In this document: in pieces, positions 18,131 to 26,094 of the stretch
How positions within the stretch are numbered: position 1 is the stretch's first letter
Layout of the letters: each line of letters begins with the position of its first letter
Origin: Gaoshiqia sp050178015
GTDB lineage: Bacteria; Bacteroidota; Bacteroidia; Bacteroidales; Prolixibacteraceae
Direction: 5' to 3'
NCBI GenBank assembly: GCA_050178015.1
Contig: JBFXGM010000001.1
Span: 62,001 to 126,000, forward strand
Length of the DNA stretch: 64,000 nt
The notes under the pieces: generated by a model
What the model was told of the DNA's origin: nothing
The model's input: the letters and a program-made list of their open reading frames with translations, nothing else
Databases searched by the model: none
Position numbers and translations under genes: made by a program

Positions 18131-19369
18131 ATGGAACAGAAAAAACCAGAAACAGCCATATTCGATTTAAGTGCGCAGGCGCTCGATTATCCGTTACCGG
18201 ATGAACGGATTGCCCGCTATCCGTTGCCCCAACGCGACCAATCCAAGTTGCTGGTATGGCAAAACGGCCAACTAACCGATTCCGAATTCCGCTCGCTGGC
18301 CGCTTTTTTGCCCGAAAAAAGCCTGCTGGTTTTCAACAATACCAAGGTAATCCGTGCCCGGTTGCATTTTCAGAAAGCTACCGGTGCCCACATCGAGATT
18401 TTTTGTCTCGACCCGGTTGAGCCTGCCGACTACCAGCTTGCCTTTCAGCAAACCCGGTCGTGTACCTGGAATTGCATGGTGGGCAACCTGAAAAAATGGA
18501 AAGATGAAATCCTGGTCAAAGAACTGACCGTTGCCGGGAAAACCATTCGTTTTCAGGCCGAAAAAACAGCTCAGGAAAACGGATCGGTGAAAGTGCGTTT
18601 TAGCTGGGACGAACCAACCACCGACTTTGCCTCGCTGATCGAGGCAGCCGGCATTTTGCCCATTCCGCCCTACCTGAACCGCGAAACGGAAGACTCGGAC
18701 CTGGAACGTTACCAAACCATCTACTCCAAAATAAAAGGCTCGGTGGCCGCGCCAACCGCCGGGTTACATTTTACCGATACCGTTTTTAAAAGCCTGGAAA
18801 AAAAGCAGATCGATTGCGACGAAGTGACGCTGCATGTGGGCGCCGGCACCTTCAAACCGGTAAAGTCCGAAACCATTGCCGAACACGAGATGCACGCCGA
18901 ACAGATTCTGGTGCGCCGCTCGCTGGTTGAAAAAATCCTGAGCCACCCGGGAAAGCTGATCGCGGTGGGCACCACTTCCATCCGCACCCTGGAAAGCCTG
19001 TATTGGCTGGGGGTATGCCTGAACGAGCAACCTGAACTTCACCCCGAAAAACTGGCGGTTGGACAATGGCAACCGTACTACAGCAACACCACGCTCAACA
19101 AAACGGAAGCACTCCAAAGCATTCTGGCGTATATGCAAAAACACAAATTGCAGGCGATTGGCGCATCCACCAAAATCATCATTGTGCCCGGCTACCGGTT
19201 CCGGCTGGTGGAGGGAATGATCACCAACTTCCACCAACCGCAAAGCACTTTATTGTTGCTGATTTCGGCTTTCGTGGGCAACGACTGGAAACGCATTTAC
19301 GAACATGCGTTGGCGCACGATTACCGCTTCCTCAGCTACGGAGACAGCAATTTGTACCTGAAAGATTAA
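18131..19369 (+). CDS. queA: S-adenosylmethionine:tRNA ribosyltransferase-isomerase, QueA family
   Basis: 412 residues from the ATG at 18131 (MEQKKPETAIFDLSAQALDYPLP). The frame runs upstream to 17885, but that part translates repeat DNA and is not native. QueA transfers and rearranges the ribosyl group of SAM onto 7-aminomethyl-7-deazaguanine in tRNA to give epoxyqueuosine. Visible motifs are LLVFNNTKVIRARL, GSVAAPTAGLHFTD, LHVGAGTFKPV, IAVGTTSIRTLESL and EGMITNFHQPQSTLLLLISAF. It is longer than the usual ~345 residues; many Bacteroidota carry such a longer QueA-like form, sometimes beside a standard QueA, so its exact substrate is less certain than the family. Confidence 0.85.
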   Translation: MEQKKPETAIFDLSAQALDYPLPDERIARYPLPQRDQSKLLVWQNGQLTDSEFRSLAAFLPEKSLLVFNNTKVIRARLHFQKATGAHIEIFCLDPVEPADYQLAFQQTRSCTWNCMVGNLKKWKDEILVKELTVAGKTIRFQAEKTAQENGSVKVRFSWDEPTTDFASLIEAAGILPIPPYLNRETEDSDLERYQTIYSKIKGSVAAPTAGLHFTDTVFKSLEKKQIDCDEVTLHVGAGTFKPVKSETIAEHEMHAEQILVRRSLVEKILSHPGKLIAVGTTSIRTLESLYWLGVCLNEQPELHPEKLAVGQWQPYYSNTTLNKTEALQSILAYMQKHKLQAIGASTKIIIVPGYRFRLVEGMITNFHQPQSTLLLLISAFVGNDWKRIYEHALAHDYRFLSYGDSNLYLKD

Positions 19370-19433
19370 AGAAGATCGATTGCATCCGCTTAGCGAATCG
19401 GCTAAATCCGCCTGGATATCAGAAACTACATTC

Positions 19434-19551
19434 GTGGCTGTATCCGTTTAGCGGTTTGGAACCGCTTAACGGATAGGCATCTAACGCCAGGTATCAATAA
19501 ACACTTTCATTTCTAGGTTTGAAACCGCTTAGCGGATCGGCAGCGGTGTTT
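19434..19551. repeat. 118-bp hairpin element, copy 1
   Basis: Begins GTGGCTGTATCCG and ends GCAGCGGTGTTT. It contains the inverted repeat ATCCGTTTAGCGGTT / AACCGCTTAACGGAT separated by TGG (one mismatch in 15), then a second shorter stem around AACCGCTTAGCGGATCGG. Confidence 0.85.
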
Positions 19552-19609
19552 ATTTCAGGGAGGCACCTTCCACAATCAATTCGTAAAAGTATCCGGCGCA
19601 GAAGTCTTT

Positions 19610-19727
19610 GTGGCTGTATCCGTTTAGCGGTTTGGAACCGCTTAACGGATAGGCATCTAACGCCAGGTATCAATAAACACTTTCATTTCTTGGTTTGAAA
19701 CCGCTTAGCGGATCGGTAGCGGTGTTT
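19610..19727. repeat. 118-bp hairpin element, copy 2
   Basis: Same sequence as copy 1 apart from a few substitutions, with the same 15-bp stem. Its left edge joins the gene-tail fragment directly after GAAGTCTTT, a different point in the gene from that used by copy 3. Confidence 0.85.
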
Positions 19728-19860
19728 GTTTTAAGGAGGCCCCTTCCACAATCAATTCGTAAAAGTATCCGGCGCCAAAGTCTTTGTCCACGGCGACAGT
19801 TCCTTCGAAGGTAACCAGCTCATCCAGCTCAACCATTTCGTTGGTGGTGAAGGTAAGATC

Positions 19861-19979
19861 GTGGCTGTATCCGTTTAGCGGTTTGGAACCGCTTAACGGA
19901 TAGGCATCTAACGCCAGGATATCAATAAACACTTTCATTTCTTGGTTTAGAACCGCTTAGCGGATCGGCAGCGGTGTTT
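19861..19979. repeat. 119-bp hairpin element, copy 3, next to the intact gene
   Basis: Same element with one extra base (CAGGATATC instead of CAGGTATC). Its end meets the stop codon of the intact lipoprotein gene at 19978, so in the ancestral arrangement this hairpin probably was the gene's own terminator region. Confidence 0.85.
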
Positions 19980-20694
19980 ATTTTAGGGAGGCACCTTCCA
20001 CAATCAATTCGTAAAAATAGCCGACGCCAAAGTCTTTGTCCACGGCGACAGTTCCTTCGAAGGTAACCAGCTCATCCAGCTCAACCATTTCGTTGGTGGT
20101 GAAGGTAAGATCGTACTTGCCCTCATGGGCAGTCCCGTCCTGCAAATGCACCCAGTTTCGGCTCATGATGTCTTTATTCACTTTAACTACCTTTCCGGTT
20201 ACCACTACTTTTTTGCCCCTGTAAGTCTCCCGGTTTTTAAACAATTCACCAATTGTAATTCCACCGGCAACCGGCTCCAGCTGAAGATCCTCCCGGGCGC
20301 CGCCGGCCTCTTTCATGCCGTGACCGGTCATGCCGTGGTGCATGCTCATGGTTTTGTTGGGCTGGGTGCGCAGATCCTCCACAAACAACACCCGGTCGAA
20401 TACCCGGCCCAGTTCTTTACTTTCGAAATCAAGCATTTCCAGGCCATTGCCGTAATAGAAAACATCGCCAACGTTGGCGGCCATCTTGGTCACGGCCATC
20501 CAAACCTCCTTGCCTTTTTCGGTCACACGCAAATAGGTGTACGAAGTCGTCTGGATGACCTCTTCCACTTTCACCTCACGGACAGTCAGGCTGGCCATAT
20601 CAATGGGTTGCACGGGTTCTTTCTTTTTTCCGGTGCAGGAAAATAATAACATGCTTCCCGCTATCCATATGAAAATCAATCTCATCATCTTCAT
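19978..20694 (-). CDS. Periplasmic lipoprotein with OB-fold-like C-terminal domain
   Basis: 238 residues; lipobox MLLFSC (Cys about 20). The C-terminal half (about 150-238: ITIGELFKNRETYRGKKVVVTGKVVKVNKDIMSRNWVHLQDGT) has the pattern of a periplasmic OB-fold such as those in stress-type small proteins. The middle is rich in His and Met (TMSMHHGMTGHGMKE, about 115-129), which could bind metal. The precise function is unknown. The final 45 residues exist again in the downstream duplicated tail at 19728-19860. The 3' end converges on the queA-like gene. Confidence 0.75.
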   Translation of the reverse strand: MKMMRLIFIWIAGSMLLFSCTGKKKEPVQPIDMASLTVREVKVEEVIQTTSYTYLRVTEKGKEVWMAVTKMAANVGDVFYYGNGLEMLDFESKELGRVFDRVLFVEDLRTQPNKTMSMHHGMTGHGMKEAGGAREDLQLEPVAGGITIGELFKNRETYRGKKVVVTGKVVKVNKDIMSRNWVHLQDGTAHEGKYDLTFTTNEMVELDELVTFEGTVAVDKDFGVGYFYELIVEGASLK

Positions 20695-20744
20695 CTGTTT
20701 TTTAATTTATCGATCTTTCAATTATCGTTTCAGCAAAAAGGTGC

Positions 20745-22535
20745 TTACTCGCGACTGGAATAAAAGCGCTGTAAAATGGAGCCGTCGTTCACCTCCTTCG
20801 ACAGCGATTCGATGGTGCTTTTTGGCACATCCATCACATCCAGCAAAATCAGGCCGTCCAGGCAGTTGTTGAATTTCGGGTCCACATTGAAGCCAACGAT
20901 TTTCGCGTTCAGCTTGATATACTTTTTCAGCAAAACAGGTAAGCCGGTATTGAGTTCATCCACATCGCCGATAAACTTATCGAGCATGTTAATGTCGTTC
21001 AGGTTTTCCATAATGACGTTCATGTTGGCATCCTGGCTTTTAAACTTGAAAGCACGCCGCGGGGCCACCAGCCTGGCCATGTTCCAGTCGAAATGGTGGG
21101 TCATGATGAAGCGGATAATCAGCTCCTTCGAGATTTTTGAATAGTTGTTGCTGATGCTCACCGGGCCCAGCAGGTAGCGGTATTCGGGGTTTTTCAGCAA
21201 AAAATACAGGATGCCCTTCCACAACAGAAAGAGCGACATGGGCTGGCGCTGGTATTCTTTTACAATGAAGGAACGGCCCAATTCGAGCGCCTGCTGCAAA
21301 ATAGGTTCAAAACCTTCCTTCAGGCGGAACAAACTCTGCACATAAAAGCCGCGTGTGCCGTAGTCGTGCAGAATGTCGGCCCCTTTGCCGATGCGGTAAG
21401 CGCCAACCAGTTTTTGGGCGTCAACATCCCAGATAAAAAGCTGGTTGTAATACAGGTCAAACTCATCGAGATCGATACTGCGGTTGGTGCCCTCGCCCAC
21501 TTCGCGGAAAGTAACCTCGCGCAAACGGCCTATTTCATTCAGCACATTTGGTATTTCACCGGAAGGCGCGCAATAAACAGCAAAGTTCTTTAGCTGAAAA
21601 AGCAACCGCTCCGCCTTCAGATTTTTAATCTCATGGGTAAGAATGCCGTTCTCAACCGGCGCAACGATTTCCTCCGGCTTGGGATGCCGTTTCAGTGAAT
21701 AATTGAAAAAGCGCTTTACTTCCATGCTGCTGCACAAACTATAGGTTTTGGCCCGCAAATAACGACCGAATTGATAGACTTCCGGAAAATTATCCTGCTC
21801 CTTCACCGGGATGGGCGAGCCAATGCGCACTTTTACCGGTTTCTTCTTTTTATTCAGCAATTCGGAGGGCAGCTTCACCGTGCGCAAATTGGGGTGAATA
21901 CGCCCGATGAAGTGGAACAGGCGGCTGTTGTGCCCGCCAAAATAAACCGGGACCACCGGAACACCGGCTTTTTTGATAAACTTGAGCACCGGGTATTGCC
22001 ACTGACGGTCGGTAATTTTATTGGAGGCATCGTAACTGGAAACCTCCCCGGCCGGGAAAATGCACAAGCCGCCCCCCGCCTGCAAATGCTCAAACGCGTT
22101 CTTGATGCCGCCAATGCTGGAGCTGGCGCCTTTTCGGTTTTCAAAGGGGTTTACAGCTAAAAAGAAATCGCTGATCGGCTCGATCCGTTTCAGCAGAAAG
22201 TTGGCCAACACCTTGGTATCGGGGCGGATCTGTGCCAGCAGCTTAATGAGCAAAATGCCGTCGAGCCCGCCAAACGGATGGTTGGCCACCACAATAAAAG
22301 GCCCTTCTTTGGGCAGCTTTTTCAAATCGTCCGGATCAAATTCGTACCGGATTTCCAGAATTTTAATCAGTTCATCAATAAATTCAATGCCGTGCTTATC
22401 AGCAATTTGACCGTATATTTTATTCAACTTGTTAAAGCGAAGAACGTACATGATGAACTTTGCCAAATTTTCGCCGCCCAGGTAGGCCAGGTACGGACTC
22501 GCTTTCAGAATATCCTTCGGGTTGACCAATTCCAT
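20745..22535 (-). CDS. Fused O-/N-acyltransferase for aminolipid synthesis (OlsF/GlsF-like)
   Basis: 596 residues from the ATG at 22535 (MELVNPKDILKASPYLAYLGG); an upstream frame to 22652 lacks family features. The N-terminal half (about 70-300) is a PlsC-type acyltransferase: IVVANHPFGGLDG with its H..D motif, CIFPAGEVSSYD and PVVPVYFGG. The C-terminal half (about 320-596) is the GNAT/hemolysin-type acyltransferase (RLREVTFREVGEGTN, DLYYNQLFIWDVDAQKLVGAYRIG, KGILYFLLKNPEYRYLLGPVSIS). This fusion is known from bifunctional ornithine/glycine lipid synthases. The acceptor amino acid cannot be told; glycine lipids are typical of Bacteroidota. It acts at the inner membrane. The gene upstream in the same direction is 17 kb away in effect, so it is monocistronic or shared only with the lipoprotein downstream. 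Confidence 0.85.
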   Translation of the reverse strand: MELVNPKDILKASPYLAYLGGENLAKFIMYVLRFNKLNKIYGQIADKHGIEFIDELIKILEIRYEFDPDDLKKLPKEGPFIVVANHPFGGLDGILLIKLLAQIRPDTKVLANFLLKRIEPISDFFLAVNPFENRKGASSSIGGIKNAFEHLQAGGGLCIFPAGEVSSYDASNKITDRQWQYPVLKFIKKAGVPVVPVYFGGHNSRLFHFIGRIHPNLRTVKLPSELLNKKKKPVKVRIGSPIPVKEQDNFPEVYQFGRYLRAKTYSLCSSMEVKRFFNYSLKRHPKPEEIVAPVENGILTHEIKNLKAERLLFQLKNFAVYCAPSGEIPNVLNEIGRLREVTFREVGEGTNRSIDLDEFDLYYNQLFIWDVDAQKLVGAYRIGKGADILHDYGTRGFYVQSLFRLKEGFEPILQQALELGRSFIVKEYQRQPMSLFLLWKGILYFLLKNPEYRYLLGPVSISNNYSKISKELIIRFIMTHHFDWNMARLVAPRRAFKFKSQDANMNVIMENLNDINMLDKFIGDVDELNTGLPVLLKKYIKLNAKIVGFNVDPKFNNCLDGLILLDVMDVPKSTIESLSKEVNDGSILQRFYSSRE

Positions 22536-22966
22536 AAATTCAATTTTAGTTGCACCTAAAAGTATAAATGTACACTTAATTTGAACACTTCCTTCAGTCC
22601 TTTTTTTAAGGAAAGTCCGTTTGTTTTCCTGCACGGCAACGCTTATTGTCATTCACCGCCATTCATCGCCATTACTAAGTATTTTACAACTAAATGACCA
22701 TGAATGACCTGGGAATCGCTTTTAAGAATCAATAAGCTAATCTTATCTCATGAAGGATGTTAAACTATCTCAGGGTCGTTACCATCGAACCGGCCAAGGT
22801 ATCCCGTGGCCTTACGCGCCGGATAAAAGGATGATGATTAGTTCGAATTCCACCCAAAATTCGTTCGGGCTGAATAAACTTTTCTCATACGTCATCATGA
22901 AGATAAAAACAGGTTTGCGCAATACGTATAAAACAATTAAATTTATACGGATTAAAATCTCGCGCG
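22536..22966. other. Intergenic region with dispersed repeat copy B
   Basis: 431 bases between the divergent acyltransferase and the antitoxin gene. It holds short CCATTCATCGCCATT-like repeats at about 22650-22675 and repeat copy B (22741-22830). An open frame starting at the ATG 22750 reads through copy B into unrelated AT-rich sequence and overlaps the antitoxin start; I do not call it a gene. Confidence 0.5.
22741..22830 (+). repeat. Dispersed repeat, copy B
   Basis: Shares TCTCATGAAGGATGTT, GGTCGTTACCATC, CCGTGGCCTTACGCGCCGGATAAAA-type blocks with copies A and C. It begins MKDVKLSQGRYH in the plus frame. It lies 136 bases upstream of the antitoxin start, in the same orientation as copy C on the other side of the toxin-antitoxin pair. 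Confidence 0.75.
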
Positions 22967-23209
22967 ATGGATACAAAACTGACGCTGAAAATAAATAAAC
23001 GAACCATTGAAAAGGCCAAGGCGTATGCGAAGAAAAGGGAGACAAGCCTTTCGCAAATGATTGAAAATTATCTGCAAGCGCTAACGAACCAACAGGAAGA
23101 AAAAGAAGAAATCTCTCCGCTGGTTGAAAGTTTGTCGGGTGTGATAAAGCTTCCGGGTTCGGATGATAGAAAGGATTACACCAACTATTTATCAGATAAA
23201 TACAAGTAG
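22967..23209 (+). CDS. Antitoxin of a PIN-toxin pair (ribbon-helix-helix-like, DUF6364-type)
   Basis: 80 residues. The start MDTKLTLKINKRTIEKAKAYAKKRETSLSQMIENYL has the short beta strand and two helices of a ribbon-helix-helix DNA-binding antitoxin; the charged C-terminal tail (SPLVESLSGVIKLPGSDDRKDY) would wrap the toxin. The family name is from memory. The stop TAG touches the toxin ATG with no spacer, typical of coupled toxin-antitoxin operons. Such antitoxins normally repress their own promoter. Base composition is visibly AT-richer than in the flanking genes, which fits acquisition. Confidence 0.85.
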   Translation: MDTKLTLKINKRTIEKAKAYAKKRETSLSQMIENYLQALTNQQEEKEEISPLVESLSGVIKLPGSDDRKDYTNYLSDKYK

Positions 23210-23617
23210 ATGGATAAAATACTAGTTGACACTAACATTGTCGTTGACCTTTTAGCCAAACGAAGTGAATTTTTTGCTCCGGCGAGCAAATTATTCACCT
23301 TGGCTGACCACAAAAAAGTTCAGCTTGCTATTTCGTCTTTAACTTTTGCAAACACCTATTACCTCCTTCACAAAGAGCTTGATGCCCCAAAAGCCAAAGA
23401 GATCCTCCGAAAGTTTAAGCTGTTGGTAACCGTATTGCCGACAGATGACAAAATAATTGAATTGGCCTTGAATTCTGATTTCAATGATTTTGAAGATGCT
23501 ATACAATATTATTCTGCCATCGAGAACGGGTTTGAGCTGATAATAACCCGAAACCTGAAAGACTTTAAACAAGCACAACTACCGGTCATGACAGCAGACA
23601 ATTATCTGAAAATGTAA
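23210..23617 (+). CDS. PIN-domain toxin (VapC-like ribonuclease)
   Basis: 135 residues, one PIN domain. Acidic metal-site residues expected for VapC are visible: Asp7 in ILVDTNIVVDLL and the DFEDA cluster at 93-97 (Asp93, Glu95, Asp96). A C-terminal IITRNLKDFKQ segment supplies the usual T/S-R-N-x-x-D-F motif. PIN toxins cut tRNA or rRNA when free of antitoxin. It starts immediately after the antitoxin stop. All key residues are present, so it is likely active. Confidence 0.88.
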   Translation: MDKILVDTNIVVDLLAKRSEFFAPASKLFTLADHKKVQLAISSLTFANTYYLLHKELDAPKAKEILRKFKLLVTVLPTDDKIIELALNSDFNDFEDAIQYYSAIENGFELIITRNLKDFKQAQLPVMTADNYLKM

Positions 23618-23660
23618 TGAAGCCGGGTCCTTCTCAGGGAGATTGCGTTTAAAAATTATT

Positions 23661-23782
23661 CTTTCTCATGAAGGATGTTTATCTGCCCTTCCAAGGTCGT
23701 TACCATCCGCCCATGCGGCATGGCATGCCCTGGCCCTACGGCCGGATAAAACCCGAAATGTCGCATACGGGAAAGCCAGGTA
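23661..23782 (+). repeat. Dispersed repeat, copy C
   Basis: Starts 44 bases after the toxin stop with CTTTCTCATGAAGGATG and ends near GGGAAAGCCAGGTA. It encodes a 44-codon open frame (23668-23802) beginning MKDVYLPFQGRYHPP and containing HGMPWPYG. Relative to copy A it has lost one base in CCTACGGCCGG, so the frame is not conserved after that point. Confidence 0.75.
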
Positions 23783-23869
23783 AAGTGATCCCCTGTAATT
23801 AGCATACAAAGTCAGGCGGGAAGCCTCCAAAAAAGACCCGAAAGTCTTTAAAATTGAACAAAACCGGCT

Positions 23870-23877
23870 TACCTTTG
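23870..23877 (+). promoter_or_regulatory. Probable Bacteroidota -7 box for the YgiQ gene
   Basis: TACCTTTG matches TAnnTTTG exactly and lies 29 bases before the GTG start of the radical SAM gene. The -33 element is weak (a TTG at 23854 is closer than ideal). Confidence 0.5.
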
Positions 23878-23905
23878 TCGTTTGAAATGAAAATGAACTG
23901 CATAC

Positions 23906-25747
23906 GTGAATATACTTTATCAGAAATATAAGACAACCGACTGGTTGCCAACCACCAAAAAAGAAGTGGAAGAACGCGGCTGGGACAGCCTGGATGTGAT
24001 TTTATTTACCGGCGACGCCTACGTTGACCATCCCTCGTTTGGGGCCGCGGTCATTGGCCGTATCCTCGAAGCCGAGGGACTGCGCGTGGCCATCATCCCT
24101 CAACCCAACTGGCAGGACGACTTGCGCGACTTCAAAAAACTGGGCGCCCCTCGCCTGTTTTTTGCCGTCACTGCCGGGAACATGGACTCGATGGTGAACC
24201 ACTACACGGCCAACAAACGGAAACGCTCCGACGACGCTTACACACCCGGCGGACAGGCCGGCAAACGTCCGGATTACCCCACCATTGTGTACGGCAATAT
24301 CCTGAAAAACCTGTACCCCGACGTGCCGCTGGTGATTGGCGGCATTGAAGCGTCGCTGCGCCGCGTAACCCATTACGACTACTGGCAGGACAAGCTGAAA
24401 CCCTCCATCCTGGTGGACTCGAAAGCCGACCTGCTGTTTTACGGGATGGGCGAAAAGTCGATCATCGATTACGCCCGGCTGGTACAAAAGGGCGTGGACC
24501 CGAAAAGCCTGACCAACATTCCGCAAACGGCCTTTCTCACGGGGATGGACGAGCATTACGCCACTCAGAAAAAATGGAACAGCCTGGAGCTGTATTCGTA
24601 CGAAGAATGTCTGACAGACAAAAAGAAGTTCGCCAAAAACTTCATGCACATCGAAGAAGAATCGAACAAGGCCGAGGCCAATAAACTCATCCAACGGGTG
24701 GGCAACCAACAGGTGGTTGTAAACCCGCCCTGGCCGCCGCTCGAAGAAAAGGAAATCGACCGTTTTTACGATTTGCCCTTCACCCGGCTGCCCCATCCAA
24801 AATACAAGAGCAAAGCCCCCATTCCGGCCTACGACATGATCCGGCACTCCATCAACATCCACCGCGGGTGTTTTGGCGGCTGCACCTTTTGCACCATCTC
24901 GGCCCACCAGGGCAAGTTTATCGCCAGCCGGTCGCAGCAGTCGGTGCTGAAAGAAGTGGAACAGGTGACGCTGATGCCCGATTTCAAAGGCTACATCTCC
25001 GACCTGGGCGGCCCCTCGGCCAACATGTATAAAATGAAAGGCATCCACGAGGAGATTTGCCGCAAGTGCAAACGCCCGTCGTGCATCTTCCCCGATGTGT
25101 GCAAAAACCTGAACACCGACCACCAGCCCATGCTCGACCTGTACCGCGAGGTGCGCAAACACCCTAAAGTGAAGAAGGCCTTCATCGGCAGCGGCATCCG
25201 CTACGACATGATTCTGCACCATACCAAAGATGAGCAGGTAAACCGCAACAACATGAACTACCTGCGCGAGGTGATCAAGCACCACGTGTCGGGCCGCTTG
25301 AAAGTGGCGCCGGAACATACCTCCGACAACGTGCTGCGCATCATGCGCAAACCATCGTTCGGACTCTTCTTCAAACTGAACAAGGTGTTCAACGAAATCA
25401 ACAAACAGGAAGGGCTGAAACAGCAGCTGATTCCCTACTTCATCTCGAGCCACCCCGGGTGCAAAAACGAAGACATGGCCAACCTGGCCGCCGAAACCAA
25501 ACGGCTCGATTTTAAACTGGAGCAGGTGCAGGATTTTACGCCCACACCCATGACCCTGGCCACGGTGATCTTTTATACCGGATTCCACCCCTACACGATG
25601 GAAGAAGTTTTCACGGCCAAATCGAAAACGGAAAAACTCGGCCAGCGCAAATTTTTCTTTTGGTATAAACGCGAGTACCAGCAGCAAATCCGCCAGGAAC
25701 TGTTAAAGCTGAACCGTAAAGACTTGCTGAAGAAGATTTTGGAGTAG
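23906..25747 (+). CDS. YgiQ-family radical SAM protein
   Basis: 613 residues from a GTG start (no in-frame ATG nearby; the N-terminus MNILYQKYKTTDWLPTTKKEVEERGWDSLDVILFTGD fits the family). Order: N-terminal cobalamin-binding-like YgiQ domain (about 1-300, with AYVDHPSFG, VIGGIEASLRR and YGMGEKSI), the radical SAM cluster C322-x3-C326-x2-C329 in RGCFGGCTFC, a second Cys group CRKCKRPSC (about 388-396), and the C-terminal extension (QDFTPTPMTLATVIFYTG). The reaction is not established for the family. It is monocistronic. Confidence 0.92.
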   Translation: MNILYQKYKTTDWLPTTKKEVEERGWDSLDVILFTGDAYVDHPSFGAAVIGRILEAEGLRVAIIPQPNWQDDLRDFKKLGAPRLFFAVTAGNMDSMVNHYTANKRKRSDDAYTPGGQAGKRPDYPTIVYGNILKNLYPDVPLVIGGIEASLRRVTHYDYWQDKLKPSILVDSKADLLFYGMGEKSIIDYARLVQKGVDPKSLTNIPQTAFLTGMDEHYATQKKWNSLELYSYEECLTDKKKFAKNFMHIEEESNKAEANKLIQRVGNQQVVVNPPWPPLEEKEIDRFYDLPFTRLPHPKYKSKAPIPAYDMIRHSINIHRGCFGGCTFCTISAHQGKFIASRSQQSVLKEVEQVTLMPDFKGYISDLGGPSANMYKMKGIHEEICRKCKRPSCIFPDVCKNLNTDHQPMLDLYREVRKHPKVKKAFIGSGIRYDMILHHTKDEQVNRNNMNYLREVIKHHVSGRLKVAPEHTSDNVLRIMRKPSFGLFFKLNKVFNEINKQEGLKQQLIPYFISSHPGCKNEDMANLAAETKRLDFKLEQVQDFTPTPMTLATVIFYTGFHPYTMEEVFTAKSKTEKLGQRKFFFWYKREYQQQIRQELLKLNRKDLLKKILE

Positions 25748-25825
25748 GATTAAAAACCGTGGAGGCGCAGAAGCCGCAAAGAAGTGAAAACGTTTGTATC
25801 CGGTTATTTCAATTTCTTTTTCAGC

Positions 25826-26050
25826 AACATGATCGAGTACAGCATCCGCCCGGTAGCATTGGGGAAAAAGAATTACCTGCTTGCCGGCTCCCATGATGCC
25901 GCCCGGTAGGACACCATGATTTATTACCTGTTGGCCACCTACAAGATCAACCATGTGGAACCTTTTGCCTGGCTCAAACAAACACTGGACGAAATACCGG
26001 GCCACAAGGTAAATAAGCAACACGAACTGTTGCCAGCGAATCTTTGGTAA
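25826..26050 (+). pseudogene. IS66-family transposase relic, C-terminal fragment
   Basis: The frame from 25826 reads NMIEYSIRPVALGKKNYLL, then AGSHDAAR followed by an in-frame TAG, and continues DTMIYYLLATYKINHVEPFAWLK...LPANLW to TAA at 26050. This is the conserved end of IS66 transposases (ENAIRPVALGRKNYLF / AGSHEAA pattern). Only about 75 codons remain, with one internal stop and no recognisable upstream transposase or terminal repeats. The 347-base gap 25748-26094 otherwise holds nothing I recognise. Confidence 0.85.
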
Positions 26051-26094
26051 TTTTACTTCAAGCTTAACAAGAGGCTTATACCCGAAGGGACACT

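Larger units (their letters stand above)
19370..19977. repeat. Nested tandem-duplication array derived from the 3' end of the adjacent lipoprotein gene
   Basis: About 600 bases with no intact gene. Three copies of a 118-119 bp hairpin element (19434-19551, 19610-19727, 19861-19979) alternate with two shortened tails of the neighbouring minus-strand gene: 58 bp at 19552-19609 and 133 bp at 19728-19860. Offsets between element copies are 176 and 251 bases. Bases 19380-19425 hold a decayed similar piece (CCGCTTAGCGAATCGGC). Confidence 0.85.

Noticed and set aside
19705..19938. 77-codon minus-strand open frame ending in LKQTPLPIR
   Set aside because: It is a duplicated 3' tail of the adjacent lipoprotein gene fused to hairpin-element sequence, without its own start signals or signal peptide.
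22750..22998. 82-codon open frame starting in repeat copy B
   Set aside because: After the repeat it runs into unrelated AT-rich sequence and overlaps the antitoxin start. Only the repeat part resembles anything, so it is described as a repeat.
24002..25687. Long minus-strand open frame (561 codons) opposite the YgiQ gene
   Set aside because: It is the shadow of a GC-rich, strongly biased coding sequence. Its translation is rich in His, Val and Phe with no family motif, while the plus strand encodes an intact radical SAM protein.
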